A stretch of 64,000 nt of DNA from Halosolutus amylolyticus (lineage in GTDB: Archaea; Halobacteriota; Halobacteria; Halobacteriales; Natrialbaceae): assembly GCF_023566055.1 (NCBI RefSeq), contig NZ_JALIQP010000001.1, positions 952,059-1,016,058 on the forward strand, read 5' to 3'. Made by a program: the position numbers and the translations under genes. Positions within the stretch are counted from its first letter, which is position 1. Each line of letters begins with the position of its first letter. Positions 9,539 through 18,790 of the stretch are shown in pieces. Under the pieces are notes generated by a model. It did no database searches and had not been told where the DNA came from. It worked only from the letters and a program-made list of their open reading frames with translations.

Positions 9539-10282
9539 TTACGTCTCGGGTGCGGTGAGCCACCCGGAACAGTGGCCACTGTCCGGGAGGGACCATCGCT
9601 CCTGGAGGCAGTTGTTCCGATCCTGGAGTTCGACGAGGACGTCGAACAGCGGTTTCAGGACCGGGACGACGTCGGCGTCCGGCTCGACGGGGAGCAGGTA
9701 GTGGACCATTCCATCGACGTCTGTCACGCGGCCGTTGATCAGGTGAACGAACTTGAACACCTGTTCGGTGCTGTAGTCCTCGAGCAGCGGGAGCAGGGAG
9801 TCGACGCCGACCCGGAGTTCGCTCGGTTCGAAGCCGTCGGCGTCGGTTTCGAAGTCCTCGATCGCGCTCGAGATGGCGATGCCGAGGTCGCCAAGGGTGT
9901 CCGCGGTGGTTCCGTCGTCGTCGATCGCCGGCGGGGTGTGGTCGTCGATCGGTTCGGAGGCGACGGCGCTACGCGTCTGGCTCCCGTAGGTGACGAACCG
10001 GAGTCCGTCCGAAATCGAGGGCTCACTCACGAGCGAGTGATGATCACCGCTGCTCGTCGAGACGAGCACGCGGCGGCGGTCACGTTCGGACGCGTGTCCC
10101 AGCAGGCGTCGGGAGGCGCTCCGCTGATGCTCGGGGCGGACGGAGCCGACGACCAGGACGCTCGCACCCCGTCGTTTCAACTGTGACAACTCTTCGGTGA
10201 ACGAATCGTCGGTCGGCTCTTCCTCGCGATCCTTGGCCGAGAACATCAATTGTATGTTCCACTCGTTAGCCGTGTCAAACAT
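9539..10282 (-). CDS. DUF7504-like (RecA-fold related) haloarchaeal protein
   Basis: 247 residues starting at the ATG at 10282. An early strand-turn segment (GASVLVVGSVRPEH) followed by ASRRLLGHASERDRRRVLVSTS resembles the degenerate RecA/KaiC-like core of haloarchaeal signalling proteins usually named DUF7504 or HTR-like. The middle is acidic and linker-like; the C-terminal ~90 residues (LLPLLEDYSTEQVFKFVHLI onward) are helical. No intact Walker A motif is visible. It lies upstream of and co-directional with CHAT-type copy 2, so it may belong to that system; it could equally be part of the conserved EF-2 neighbourhood. Confidence 0.6.
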   Translation of the reverse strand: MFDTANEWNIQLMFSAKDREEEPTDDSFTEELSQLKRRGASVLVVGSVRPEHQRSASRRLLGHASERDRRRVLVSTSSGDHHSLVSEPSISDGLRFVTYGSQTRSAVASEPIDDHTPPAIDDDGTTADTLGDLGIAISSAIEDFETDADGFEPSELRVGVDSLLPLLEDYSTEQVFKFVHLINGRVTDVDGMVHYLLPVEPDADVVPVLKPLFDVLVELQDRNNCLQERWSLPDSGHCSGWLTAPET

Positions 10283-10359
10283 TAAACGTTCGGGTCGAGG
10301 GGGACGGCGGACCGATCGGGCAACGGACCGCTTCGAGGGTTCGAGCGTGGGCTTCGGTC

Positions 10360-11115
10360 CTAATCGGCCGCGGACTCCACACCGCCGACGTAGGATCGGG
10401 TCGCCTCGACGAGCACCTGCCGGTAGCTGCTCGTGTCGGGGTCGCGCGCGAGTTCCCGGAAGCGGCGGTTGAACTCCCCGAACGGGACCTCCGGAGCGTC
10501 CATCGCGGCCGCGTGTGCGATGTCGTACAGTCGGTGGCCGTCGTCGACGAGGTCGTGACGTTCCGCGAGTGCCAGCGCGAACGCCGCGTTGACGGCCGTA
10601 ATCTCGGGATCGGCACCCGGGGAGATCCGTTCGAGGCCCGGCCGCGGCGGCGTTCCGGGCCGATCGGCGACGGCCGCCGCGAGACTCGATTCGAGAAAGG
10701 AGAGGAGCTTCTTTCCGGGGCCCACCGAGAGGGTGATGTCGTCGGCGTAGATGTCTTTCATGTGGTTGGCGATCTGGTAGCAGTGGGTGAGCTTTCGCCG
10801 TTCGACGGATTTGCCGGCGAGCGCGAGATAGAGGACCTCTTCGGTCGACTGGGTGTGGGAGGGATGTTCCTGTTCGTACCTGGCCATGTGGGCGAACTCG
10901 TGGAGGACGAGTTCCGGGGCCATCGCGGAGGAGGCGGCCTGCCGCGAGATGTTCAGGACGTGGTGGTCGTCGTAGTGGCCGGCCCAGGTGCGTTCGTCGG
11001 GGTCGTCCCGCAACTGGATCTCGACCGGGAGCGTCAGATCGTGTTCGGTTTCGAATCGGTCCCGGGCGCTGAGAAACGGCGCGGTCGGGCCCGGTCCCTG
11101 GACGTGGACATCCAT
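10360..11115 (-). CDS. DUF5781 family putative metalloprotein
   Basis: 251 residues from the ATG at 11115. The motif HEFAH (His72, Glu73, His76) followed by MARYEQEH is a zincin-type HExxH site, so a metal-dependent peptidase-like fold is likely. The rest is mostly helical. It matches a haloarchaeal family I know as DUF5781, with no established function. Divergent from the EF-2 gene with 226 bases between the start codons. An in-frame upstream ATG at 11238 is less likely because the extra 41 residues are basic and unlike haloarchaeal coding sequence. Confidence 0.72.
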   Translation of the reverse strand: MDVHVQGPGPTAPFLSARDRFETEHDLTLPVEIQLRDDPDERTWAGHYDDHHVLNISRQAASSAMAPELVLHEFAHMARYEQEHPSHTQSTEEVLYLALAGKSVERRKLTHCYQIANHMKDIYADDITLSVGPGKKLLSFLESSLAAAVADRPGTPPRPGLERISPGADPEITAVNAAFALALAERHDLVDDGHRLYDIAHAAAMDAPEVPFGEFNRRFRELARDPDTSSYRQVLVEATRSYVGGVESAAD

Positions 11116-11341
11116 GCGTACCAATACCAAGTTCCCTCGAAGTATGTCTCTTACGCCCGGTATCGGTGGCCGCAACTGGCCCGGCGAGCCGTCGCCTATC
11201 GGACCCCGTCGAGAACCGTCTCGGTGCGTGGCATTCACTCACGTAAACTGGACATTCCGACGCCCCAACGGGGAAATTCGCTGAATTCGACCGGAGACGA
11301 AACACTACCCTTTTGACCCCGCTACCGGTATTGGGGGGTAT

Positions 11342-13528
11342 ATGGGCCGACGCAAGAAGATCGTCCAAGAGTGTGAACGGCTGATGGACGAACCGGAGAA
11401 CATCCGGAACATCGCCATCGCCGCTCACGTCGACCACGGGAAAACGACGCTTTCTGACAACCTGCTGGCCGGTGCCGGCATGATCTCCGACGAGACTGCC
11501 GGCGAGCAGCTGGCGATGGACACGGAGGAGGACGAACAGGAACGCGGGATCACGATCGACGCGGCGAACGTGTCGATGACCCACGAGTACGAGGAGACCA
11601 ACCACCTCATCAACCTCATCGACACGCCGGGCCACGTCGACTTCGGTGGCGACGTGACCCGCGCGATGCGCGCCGTCGACGGTGCGCTCGTCGTCGTCGA
11701 CGCCGTCGAAGGGGCCATGCCCCAGACCGAGACGGTTCTCCGACAGGCGCTCCGCGAGGGCGTCAAACCGACCCTGTTCATCAACAAGGTCGACCGCCTC
11801 ATCTCGGAGCTCCAGGAGGGGCCCGAAGAGATGCAACAGCGCCTCCTCTCGGTCATCCACGACGTCAACGAACTCATCCGCGGGATGACCCAGGACATGG
11901 ACGACATCGACGACTGGACCGTCTCCGTCGAAGACGGCACCGTCGGTTTCGGCTCCGCGCTGTACAAGTGGGGCGTCTCGATGCCGTCGATGCAACGCAC
12001 CGGGATGGACTTCGGCGATATCATGGAGATGGAGCGCAACGACCAGCGCCAGGAACTCCACGAGCGCACGCCGCTGTCCGACGTCGTGCTCGACATGGTC
12101 TGTGAGCACTTCCCGAACCCCGTCGACGCGCAGCCCCGACGTATTCCGCGGATCTGGCGCGGCGACGACGACTCCGAACTCGCCGAACAGATGCGCCTCG
12201 TCAACGAGGACGGCGAGGTCGTCTTCATGGTCACCGACATCTCGATGGACCCACATGCCGGCGAGATCGCGTCCGGTCGCGTCTTCTCCGGCTCCCTCGA
12301 GAAGGGACAGGAGCTGTACGTCTCCGGGACCGCGGGCAAGAACCGCGTCCAGTCCGTCGGCATCTACATGGGTGGCGAGCGCGAGGAAGTCGAGGAGGTT
12401 CCCGCCGGGAACATCGCCGCCGTCACCGGTCTCAAGGACGCCATTGCTGGCTCTACGGTCTCAAGCGTCGAGATGACGCCGTTCGAGTCGATCGAGCACA
12501 TCTCCGAGCCGGTCATCACGAAGGCCGTAGAGGCCCAGAACATGGACGACCTGCCGAAGCTCATCGAGACGCTGCGGCAGGTGTCCAAGGAGGACCCGAC
12601 GATCCAGATCGAGATCAACGAGGACACGGGCGAACACCTGATCTCCGGGCAGGGTGAACTCCACCTCGAGGTCATCACCCAGCGTATCGAGAAGAACCAG
12701 GGCATTCCGGTCAACACCGGCGAACCGATCGTCGTCTTCCGCGAACAGCCCCAGGAGGCGAGCGACCAGGTCGAGGGCATCTCGCCCAACCGCCACAACC
12801 GGTTCTACATCTCGATCGAGCCGATGACGGACGAACTCGTCGAGACGATCAAGCTCGGCGAGGCGTCGATGGACATGCCCGAGCAGGAACGCCGTGAAGC
12901 CCTGCAGGACGCCGGCATGGACAAGGACACGTCCCAGAACGTCGAACACATCCACGGGACGAACATCCTGATCGACGACACGAAGGGTATCCAGCACTTG
13001 AACGAGACGATGGAACTCGTCATCGAGGGGCTCGAGGAGGCCCTCGACAACGGTCCGCTCGCCAACGAGCCGGTCCAGGGGACGCTCATGCGTCTGCACG
13101 ACGCCCGACTGCACGAGGACACCATCCACCGCGGTCCGGCACAGGTCATCCCCGCGACCCGCGAGGCCGTCCACAAGGCGCTGATCGACGGCCAGATCAA
13201 GATGCTCGAGCCGATGCAGGACGTCCGCATCGACGTGCCCAACGACCACATGGGTGCCGCCTCCGGCGAGATCCAGGGTCGTCGTGGCCGCGTCGACGAC
13301 ATGTATCAGGAAGGTGACCTCATGGTCGTCGAGGGTATCGCGCCCGTCGGCGAGATGATCGGCTTCGCTTCCGACATCCGCTCCGCGACCGAGGGCCGTG
13401 CCTCCTGGAACACCGAGAACGCCGGCTTCGAGGTCATGTCCGACTCGCTCCAGCGCGAGAAGATCATGGAGATCCGCGAGCGCAAGGGCATGAAGCTCGA
13501 ACTGCCGCCGTCGATCGACTACATCTAG
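11342..13528 (+). CDS. fusA: Translation elongation factor aEF-2
   Basis: 728-residue archaeal EF-2, the GTPase that drives ribosomal translocation. G1 motif AAHVDHGKT near residues 27-35, DTPGH and NKVD motifs follow, then domains II-V. The diphthamide-site histidine is His596 in the IHRGPAQ motif. Length and start fit the family. In archaea it commonly lies close to rps12/rps7; here about 7 kb of other genes separate them. A T6 run follows the stop. Confidence 0.98.
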   Translation: MGRRKKIVQECERLMDEPENIRNIAIAAHVDHGKTTLSDNLLAGAGMISDETAGEQLAMDTEEDEQERGITIDAANVSMTHEYEETNHLINLIDTPGHVDFGGDVTRAMRAVDGALVVVDAVEGAMPQTETVLRQALREGVKPTLFINKVDRLISELQEGPEEMQQRLLSVIHDVNELIRGMTQDMDDIDDWTVSVEDGTVGFGSALYKWGVSMPSMQRTGMDFGDIMEMERNDQRQELHERTPLSDVVLDMVCEHFPNPVDAQPRRIPRIWRGDDDSELAEQMRLVNEDGEVVFMVTDISMDPHAGEIASGRVFSGSLEKGQELYVSGTAGKNRVQSVGIYMGGEREEVEEVPAGNIAAVTGLKDAIAGSTVSSVEMTPFESIEHISEPVITKAVEAQNMDDLPKLIETLRQVSKEDPTIQIEINEDTGEHLISGQGELHLEVITQRIEKNQGIPVNTGEPIVVFREQPQEASDQVEGISPNRHNRFYISIEPMTDELVETIKLGEASMDMPEQERREALQDAGMDKDTSQNVEHIHGTNILIDDTKGIQHLNETMELVIEGLEEALDNGPLANEPVQGTLMRLHDARLHEDTIHRGPAQVIPATREAVHKALIDGQIKMLEPMQDVRIDVPNDHMGAASGEIQGRRGRVDDMYQEGDLMVVEGIAPVGEMIGFASDIRSATEGRASWNTENAGFEVMSDSLQREKIMEIRERKGMKLELPPSIDYI

Positions 13529-13536
13529 AACCGACC

Positions 13537-13542
13537 TTTTTT
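13537..13542 (+). terminator. T-run terminator after EF-2
   Basis: Six consecutive T residues 8 bases after the EF-2 stop codon, the simple oligo-T signal at which archaeal RNA polymerase terminates. No strong hairpin precedes it. Confidence 0.45.
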
Positions 13543-13676
13543 CCTCTCGGGTTCGCTCCGCTCACCCTCGAGCAAAAAACCTCGACCAAAAAACGCCGTT
13601 CGCGTCTTCGACGCTCATGGATGTAAACGGTGTACTCCACCGCCTCTCGCCGCTCGTATCAGTATCAACTACTTGG

Positions 13677-14126
13677 TTACTCGATCGGGTCCTGCCGCTC
13701 CATCATCCCCAGCGCGCGGTAGGTGATGACCGGTTCGTCGCGCTGGTTGTGGCCGATCGTCTCCATCGTCACGTTCCCGATCGACGGATACGTCTCGTTG
13801 GGTTCTTTCGCGACGACCTCGGTCTCGACGGAGAGCGTGTCGCCCGGGCGGAGCGGCTGAATCCACCGGAGGTCGTCGACGCCGCGCGCGCCGGCGAACT
13901 GGCGATCGTCCATGTGCCGGACGTTCTGGCGCATGCAGAGACAGGCGGTCTGCCAGCCGCTGGCGACGAGGCCGCCGAGAAAGGAGTCTTTCGCGGCCTC
14001 TTCGTCGAGGTGAAACGGCTGGGGATCGTACTTCTGTGCGAACTCGACGATCTCGTCCTTCGTGATCTCGTAGCTCCCGCAGTCGATCGTTTCGCCGACC
14101 GCGATATCCTCGTAGTAGCGGGTCAT
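13677..14126 (-). CDS. MaoC-family (R)-enoyl-CoA hydratase-like protein
   Basis: 149-residue single hot-dog-fold protein of the MaoC/FabZ type. It has the hydratase-motif pattern beginning at YDPQPFHLDEEAAKDSFLGG (conserved Asp and His expected to activate water) and the GLVASGWQTA helix. Such proteins hydrate enoyl-CoA to (R)-3-hydroxyacyl-CoA, for example for polyhydroxyalkanoate synthesis; the substrate here is not known. It stands alone with its own TATA box 24-34 bases upstream (14150-14160). Confidence 0.88.
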   Translation of the reverse strand: MTRYYEDIAVGETIDCGSYEITKDEIVEFAQKYDPQPFHLDEEAAKDSFLGGLVASGWQTACLCMRQNVRHMDDRQFAGARGVDDLRWIQPLRPGDTLSVETEVVAKEPNETYPSIGNVTMETIGHNQRDEPVITYRALGMMERQDPIE

Positions 14127-14149
14127 ACGTGAGGACGCTCACCGATCGA

Positions 14150-14160
14150 CATAAAATATT
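14150..14160 (-). promoter_or_regulatory. TATA box of the MaoC gene
   Basis: On the minus strand the sequence reads AATATTTTAT, centred 29 bases before the ATG at 14126. The spacing implies a leaderless transcript. Confidence 0.55.
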
Positions 14161-14236
14161 GTGCGCCACGGGACGGTCGCAGTCCCGGACCACTACGCAA
14201 ATCCGGGGCCGTCGTCACGGGCCGCGAGCGGACCGC

Positions 14237-14383
14237 TCACGCCGCGAGTACCCGCGCGAAAAACGGGAGCATCGCCCCGTATCCGAGCAGCGCGAGCCAC
14301 CAGGGAAAGAGGATCAGCATCCCGAGAGCGAACAGGATGCCGACGACCGAGGCGATTAGTTTCTGACGAATATCGAGATACAT
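14237..14383 (-). CDS. Small membrane protein (48 residues)
   Basis: Short gene from the ATG at 14383. Residues ~9-45 are hydrophobic with a likely hairpin of two membrane spans (LIASVVGILFALGMLILF, then WWLALLGYGAMLPFFARV). An upstream in-frame ATG at 14428 would add 15 residues with no clear merit. No family recognised beyond 'haloarchaeal small membrane protein'. It lies between the MaoC and seryl-tRNA synthetase genes, all on the minus strand but with gaps over 100 bases. Confidence 0.55.
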   Translation of the reverse strand: MYLDIRQKLIASVVGILFALGMLILFPWWLALLGYGAMLPFFARVLAA

Positions 14384-14511
14384 ACTCGTGTGTATAGACA
14401 AGAATTCATAACGCTTTCGCAGAATCATAGTCGGATCGGGGGACGCTCTCGCCGATCGGTGACGGGACGAATACCTTCTTGATCGTCAGCGATCGAGTCG
14501 GACGCGGTTCG

Positions 14512-15891
14512 TTACTCCCGATCGCCGGCACCCAGCGCGGCCTCGCCGACCTTCTCGTGGCCCTCGATGACCTCCTGGCCGTCCATGTACGGACGGAGGG
14601 CCTCGGGAATCGTGACGGTGCCGTCCTCGTTCTGGTAGTACTCGAGAATCGCGACCATCACCCGCGGGAGCGCGAGCCCCGAGGCGTTGAGGGTGTGGAG
14701 GTACTCGGCCGATTCGTGGCGCTCGGGCCGGTAGCGGAGACCGGCGCGACGGGCCTGGAAGTCCTCGAAGTTCGACGCGCTCGAGACCTCGAGCCAGCGG
14801 CCGCCTTCCTCGGGGCCGTCGTCCATGTCGTCGCCGGGTGCCCAGACCTCGATGTCGTAGGTCTTCGCGCTCGCGAAGGTCAGGTCACCGGTACAGAGTT
14901 CGAGGATGCGGTAGGGGAGGCCGAGTCGTCGGAGCACTTCCTCGGCCTCGTCGAGCAGGCCCTCGAGCCGGTCGTAACTGTCCTCGGGTTCGACGAAGTT
15001 GACGAGTTCTACCTTGTTGAACTGGTGGACGCGGACGATCCCGCGCGTCTCGGTGCCGTGTTCGCCGGCCTCGCGCCGGAAGTTCGGGGTGTAGGCCTGG
15101 TGTTTCAGCGGGAGGTCGTCCGTGAGGAGGATGTCGTCGGCGTACATGTTGGTCACTGGCACCTCCGCGGTGGGGCAGAGCCAGAGGTCGTCGTCCTCGT
15201 ACTCCTCCTCGTTGCTACCGCCGAGTCGGTACGCGTCGTCGGTGAACTTGGGGAACTGGCCGGTTCCGCGCATGGCCTCGCTCTTGACGGGAACCGGCGG
15301 GAAGAGGTCGACGTAGCCCTGTTCGCGGTGGATATCCATCATGAACTGGATCAGGGCGTGCTCGAGGCGGGCCCCGTCGCCCTTGAGGAAGTAAAAGCCC
15401 GAGCCGGTCGTCTTCGCGCCGCGGGCCTCGTCGATGACGTCCAGTTCCTCGCCGAGGTCGTAGTGGGGGGTTACGTCCGCGGGCAGGTCGCGAAGGTCGT
15501 CGAACCCCCAGCGCCGATCCTCCACGTTGTGGCGTTCGTCGACCCCCAGCGGGACGCTCTCGTGGGGGATCTGGGGGACCTCGAGCATGCGCTGGTCGAG
15601 GTCGTCCTTGAGTTCGGCGGCCTCGCTCTCGACGTCCTCGACCTCCGCTTTGAGCTCCTTCGATCGGGCGATCGCCTCCTCGCGTTCGTCGTCTTTCCCT
15701 TCGGCGACCAGTTTCCCGATCCGTTCGGTGATCTGGTTGCGTTCGTGGCGCAGTTCGTCGCCGCGGGCCTTCAGTTCCCGCCAGCGTTCGTCGAGGTCGC
15801 GCAGTTCGTCGAGGTCGACCTCGGCGCCCCGGTTCTCGAGGGCGTCGCGTACCTCGTCGGGGTGCTCGCGCAGGTAGCTCCGGTCGATCAT
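14512..15891 (-). CDS. serS: Seryl-tRNA synthetase
   Basis: 459-residue class II synthetase of the common (bacterial-like) SerRS type. The N-terminal ~110 residues are the long antiparallel coiled coil that grips the tRNA-Ser variable arm (many E, R and K residues from DELRDLDERW on). Motif 2 is seen in GTETRGIVRVHQFNKVE and motif 3 in LPRVMVAILEYYQNEDGT. The start at 15891 gives the standard MIDRSYLREHPDEVR beginning. Divergent from the PhoU/TrkA_C gene. Confidence 0.97.
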   Translation of the reverse strand: MIDRSYLREHPDEVRDALENRGAEVDLDELRDLDERWRELKARGDELRHERNQITERIGKLVAEGKDDEREEAIARSKELKAEVEDVESEAAELKDDLDQRMLEVPQIPHESVPLGVDERHNVEDRRWGFDDLRDLPADVTPHYDLGEELDVIDEARGAKTTGSGFYFLKGDGARLEHALIQFMMDIHREQGYVDLFPPVPVKSEAMRGTGQFPKFTDDAYRLGGSNEEEYEDDDLWLCPTAEVPVTNMYADDILLTDDLPLKHQAYTPNFRREAGEHGTETRGIVRVHQFNKVELVNFVEPEDSYDRLEGLLDEAEEVLRRLGLPYRILELCTGDLTFASAKTYDIEVWAPGDDMDDGPEEGGRWLEVSSASNFEDFQARRAGLRYRPERHESAEYLHTLNASGLALPRVMVAILEYYQNEDGTVTIPEALRPYMDGQEVIEGHEKVGEAALGAGDRE

Positions 15892-16001
15892 CGCTCGTGG
15901 CTTCTTTGCGCCCGTCCAAAACCGTGTCGGAAGCTCTCGTGTGGGTCGTGCGTGAGACGGTCCGGGAAACGTTTTTTTGCCGAGCACGGTTCAGTTGTCG
16001 T

Positions 16002-17207
16002 ATGGACCCGCTCGAGGGCGAGGCGTCGGTACCGATCGAGTACGAGCCGGTCAACGTCAAGGACCTGCTCGTCGAGATGAAGGACACGGCGGAGCTGTTG
16101 ATCGACCTCTCCTACTCGGCAGTGCTCCACTCGAGCGAGGACATCGCGACGGAGGTCCTGCGGCTCGAAGAGCAGATGAACGTCCTCGAGATGCGGGCGC
16201 GAATGGGGCTGATGATGGCGACGCGAAGCCCGGACGACGCCGAGCGACTCGCGCCGGTGCTCGGCATCGTCGCCGCCGCGGATGCGATCAGCGACGCCGC
16301 AGGCGACATCGCGAAGGTCGTTCTCGAGGACATCGGGCTCCCGGAGGCGATGCGGGCGGCCCTGCCCGAGGCCGTCGAGACGCTCGTCCGCGGTGTCGTC
16401 GCCGCCGACTCGCCGTACGCCGATCGGACGCTCGAGGACATCGACCTCGAATCGGAGACAGGGGTGCGCGTGATCGCGCTCCGCCGGGGCGACGACTGGC
16501 TGTTGAACCCCGGCCCGACGACCGTCATCCGGCCCGAGGACGCGGCGCTCCTCCGGGGGCCGGACGTCGCGATCGGCGACGTCTTCGAGACGCTGACCGG
16601 GACGGACTACGAACCGCCGACCACGGCGGCCTCGGACGTCGCGGATCTGGAGCGGGCGGTGGACACGATCGTCCACATGAAGAACCTCTCCGAACTGGCG
16701 GTCGACCTGGCCTACAGCGCCGTCCTGTTCGACAGCGAGGCGCTGGCCGAGGAGGTCCGGAACTTAGAGGTCGAGGTCGACGCCCTCGAGTCGCGGTTCG
16801 AGGCCTGGACGCTCCGGGCGGCCGCGGACGCGTCCGACCCGGTCGCCCTCCGCGGGTTGATCCACCTGGGCAACTCGACGGAGGTCATCAGCGACGCGGC
16901 GGTCGACATCAGCGAGGGGGTCCTCCGCGAGATCGAGGTCCACCCCGTCGTGGGGATGGCCGTCGAGGAGAGCGACGAGATCATCACGCGCGTCGCGGTC
17001 GAGACGGGGAGCGGCCTCGACGGGACGCCGATCGTCGACGGCCTGCCCGAGACCGAGTCGACGATGTCGGTGATCGCGATCCGCCGGCCCGAGGAGGGGT
17101 GGTTGCTGGTCGGCGACGCGGACGCCGAGATCCAGGGCGGCGACGTGCTCATCTCGAAGGGGACCCGGACTGCGGCGGCCGCGTTCGAAGAATTGGCACA
17201 GGCCTGA
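16002..17207 (+). CDS. Doubled PhoU-like/TrkA_C protein (potassium-channel family)
   Basis: 401 residues built as a tandem duplication: a PhoU-like helical segment (DTAELLIDLSYSAVLHS...) plus a TrkA_C/RCK-C-like segment (GVRVIALRRGDDWLLNPGP), then the same two again (NLSELAVDLAYSAVLFDS..., then MSVIAIRRPEEGWLLVGD). No membrane span is present, so although annotated in databases as potassium channel family it is more likely a cytosolic regulator of a cation channel or transporter. The start at 16002 follows a TTTTTTT-containing TATA-like stretch about 30 bases upstream. Confidence 0.8.
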   Translation: MDPLEGEASVPIEYEPVNVKDLLVEMKDTAELLIDLSYSAVLHSSEDIATEVLRLEEQMNVLEMRARMGLMMATRSPDDAERLAPVLGIVAAADAISDAAGDIAKVVLEDIGLPEAMRAALPEAVETLVRGVVAADSPYADRTLEDIDLESETGVRVIALRRGDDWLLNPGPTTVIRPEDAALLRGPDVAIGDVFETLTGTDYEPPTTAASDVADLERAVDTIVHMKNLSELAVDLAYSAVLFDSEALAEEVRNLEVEVDALESRFEAWTLRAAADASDPVALRGLIHLGNSTEVISDAAVDISEGVLREIEVHPVVGMAVEESDEIITRVAVETGSGLDGTPIVDGLPETESTMSVIAIRRPEEGWLLVGDADAEIQGGDVLISKGTRTAAAAFEELAQA

Positions 17208-17263
17208 GTCACCGTCCCGGTCTCCCGGCCGCCCGGGTTCGGGGCCGACGATAGCCCGTGTTT

Positions 17264-17281
17264 GCGGTCAGAAATGACCGC
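17264..17281. repeat. GAAA-capped hairpin
   Basis: GCGGTCA, GAAA, TGACCGC: a perfect 7-bp inverted repeat with a GNRA-type tetraloop, 57 bases after the stop of the upstream gene. It could be a 3'-end stabilising hairpin or a protein-binding palindrome. Confidence 0.5.
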
Positions 17282-17563
17282 TGACGGCGCTTCTGACAGC
17301 GATCGAATCCGGCGTACCGCTGTCGGAACCGACGTCAGTGATGACGGCCAGCATCTGTTTGTCAGACCCGGCAAGTGACTCGAGGCGATCGCGCAGTTCC
17401 GGAACTAACAGAACAGTTCGAACGTCAGTGAACTCCGGATGGCCTCACCTGGGCTTTCGCGTTGTTCTTCCTGTCGCTACTCCTCGTCAGCGATACTGTG
17501 GGTGACGTTCTCACGGTTCCGGGACCGCGTCGTTCCAGAACGGTTCGTCCTTCCAAATACCAA

Positions 17564-17580
17564 TATTATAAGAATTATTA
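17564..17580 (+). promoter_or_regulatory. Promoter of the phn operon
   Basis: ATATTATAAGAATTATT, an AT-rich TATA region 26-42 bases before the phnD ATG at 17606, in otherwise GC-rich sequence. Confidence 0.55.
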
Positions 17581-17605
17581 ACTATGCCTCGCCGAGAATC
17601 GCTCG

Positions 17606-18784
17606 ATGACGGAGAACCAATCCGACTTATCCTCGAATCACTCGCGGCGTAAATTCATCCTCGGCAGCAGCTCTATCGGGCTGGCTGCACTGGCGGGCTG
17701 TTTCGAGGGTGATGACGATTCCGCTCAGGCCGGCGCCGGTCTCAGCAGTGGAGGTGGATCCGGCGAAGCGAACGATCCAATGCTTTCGGACAGTTTCGAC
17801 CCGGAAAACCCCGGGTGGGAGGACAACAACTACCTGCTCTCACAGGTCGTCGAGAACGATTACATTCGGGGTCGCCGGGCAAACCTCGAATCAATGGCCA
17901 GTCGCGACGTCGACGAGGTCCCGCATGGAAACCCCGTGACGGAACCGCCGACGGACGAGAGCGAACTGGTCGACCCCGATCCGCTCGTGTTCGTCGACCA
18001 GCCCGGCGAAGAGGGCGAAGCGCAGTTCCAGGACAACGTCCAGGACCTCCTCGATCGCCTCGAGGAGGCGACCGGCAAGACCGTCCAGTGGGAGCCCGTC
18101 GATTCCTACGCTGCGACCGTCGAGGCGTTGCGATCCGGCCGGGCGCACATCGGCAACGTCTCTACGGGGACGACTGCGTTCGCGGTGAACCTTGCGGACG
18201 TCGTCCCGTTCGCCTGCGGCGTCCAGTCGGACGGCCAGTTCGGCTATCGCCTGCTCGCGATCACTCGATCGGACATGGACGACATCCAGAGCGTCGAGGA
18301 TTTCCCCGAGTTCGACGTGACACACACCGAGCCGGCCTCGAACTCCGGTCACCAGGCGCCGTCGGCGCTGTTCGATCAGTACTTCGATGTCACCCCGGAG
18401 GAGGATTACGAGGTCCAGTTCTCCGGGGGCCACGACCAGTCTGCGATCGGGATCTCGGCCGGAGACTACGACTGTGGACCGATCTGCAGCACGTGTATCC
18501 AGGATCTCGTCGAGTCGAGAGACGACATCGACTTCGAAGACTACAAAGTCGTCTGGGCGAGCGATCCGTTTCCGCCAGGACCAATGGTTCACCGGTACGA
18601 CCTCGAGCCGGACCTCGTAGCGGACATAAAGAGCGTCTGGCTCGACACCGACTGGTCGGGAACCGGCTACGAGGAGTCGACCAACTACGCCGAGTTCGTC
18701 GAAATCGACTACAGGAGCGTCTTCTACGACATCATGGTCATCCAGCGGTACAACGGCGTCGAGTACGAAAGCGGCAACCTCTGA
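17606..18784 (+). CDS. phnD: Phosphate/phosphite/phosphonate ABC transporter, substrate-binding protein
   Basis: 392-residue extracellular binding protein. The N-terminus has a twin-arginine signal (RRKFILG) and a lipobox (LAALAGC), so it is exported folded by Tat and lipid-anchored. The core has the PhnD pattern: ALRSGRAHIGNVSTGTTAF and ASNSGHQAPSALFDQYF, with serines/threonines placed to hold an oxyanion. First gene of a tight operon with an ATPase (6-base gap), two permeases, a HAD hydrolase and a lipoprotein. No C-P lyase genes are in the window, so the actual ligand (phosphonate, phosphite or another organophosphorus) is open. Confidence 0.88.
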   Translation: MTENQSDLSSNHSRRKFILGSSSIGLAALAGCFEGDDDSAQAGAGLSSGGGSGEANDPMLSDSFDPENPGWEDNNYLLSQVVENDYIRGRRANLESMASRDVDEVPHGNPVTEPPTDESELVDPDPLVFVDQPGEEGEAQFQDNVQDLLDRLEEATGKTVQWEPVDSYAATVEALRSGRAHIGNVSTGTTAFAVNLADVVPFACGVQSDGQFGYRLLAITRSDMDDIQSVEDFPEFDVTHTEPASNSGHQAPSALFDQYFDVTPEEDYEVQFSGGHDQSAIGISAGDYDCGPICSTCIQDLVESRDDIDFEDYKVVWASDPFPPGPMVHRYDLEPDLVADIKSVWLDTDWSGTGYEESTNYAEFVEIDYRSVFYDIMVIQRYNGVEYESGNL

Positions 18785-18790
18785 TCGACG

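Larger units (their letters stand above)
17208..17605. other. 398-base intergenic region with hairpins
   Basis: No supported gene. It contains a 7-bp perfect stem closed by GAAA (17264-17281), a weaker inverted repeat around 17290-17325 (CTGACAGCG and CGCTGTCGG), and the AT-rich promoter of phnD at its right end. A short frame near 17440-17575 encodes a hydrophobic stretch but has no start codon. Confidence 0.6.

Noticed and set aside
10283-12256. N-terminal extension of the DUF7504-like frame through EF-2
   Set aside because: The frame stays open by chance across antisense EF-2 and DUF5781 sequence; family start is the ATG at 10282.
14479-16080. 533-codon plus-strand frame over serS
   Set aside because: Antisense to a complete seryl-tRNA synthetase with all class II motifs.
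17440-17575. Short hydrophobic frame before phnD
   Set aside because: Bounded by a stop upstream with no start codon; overlaps the phnD promoter.
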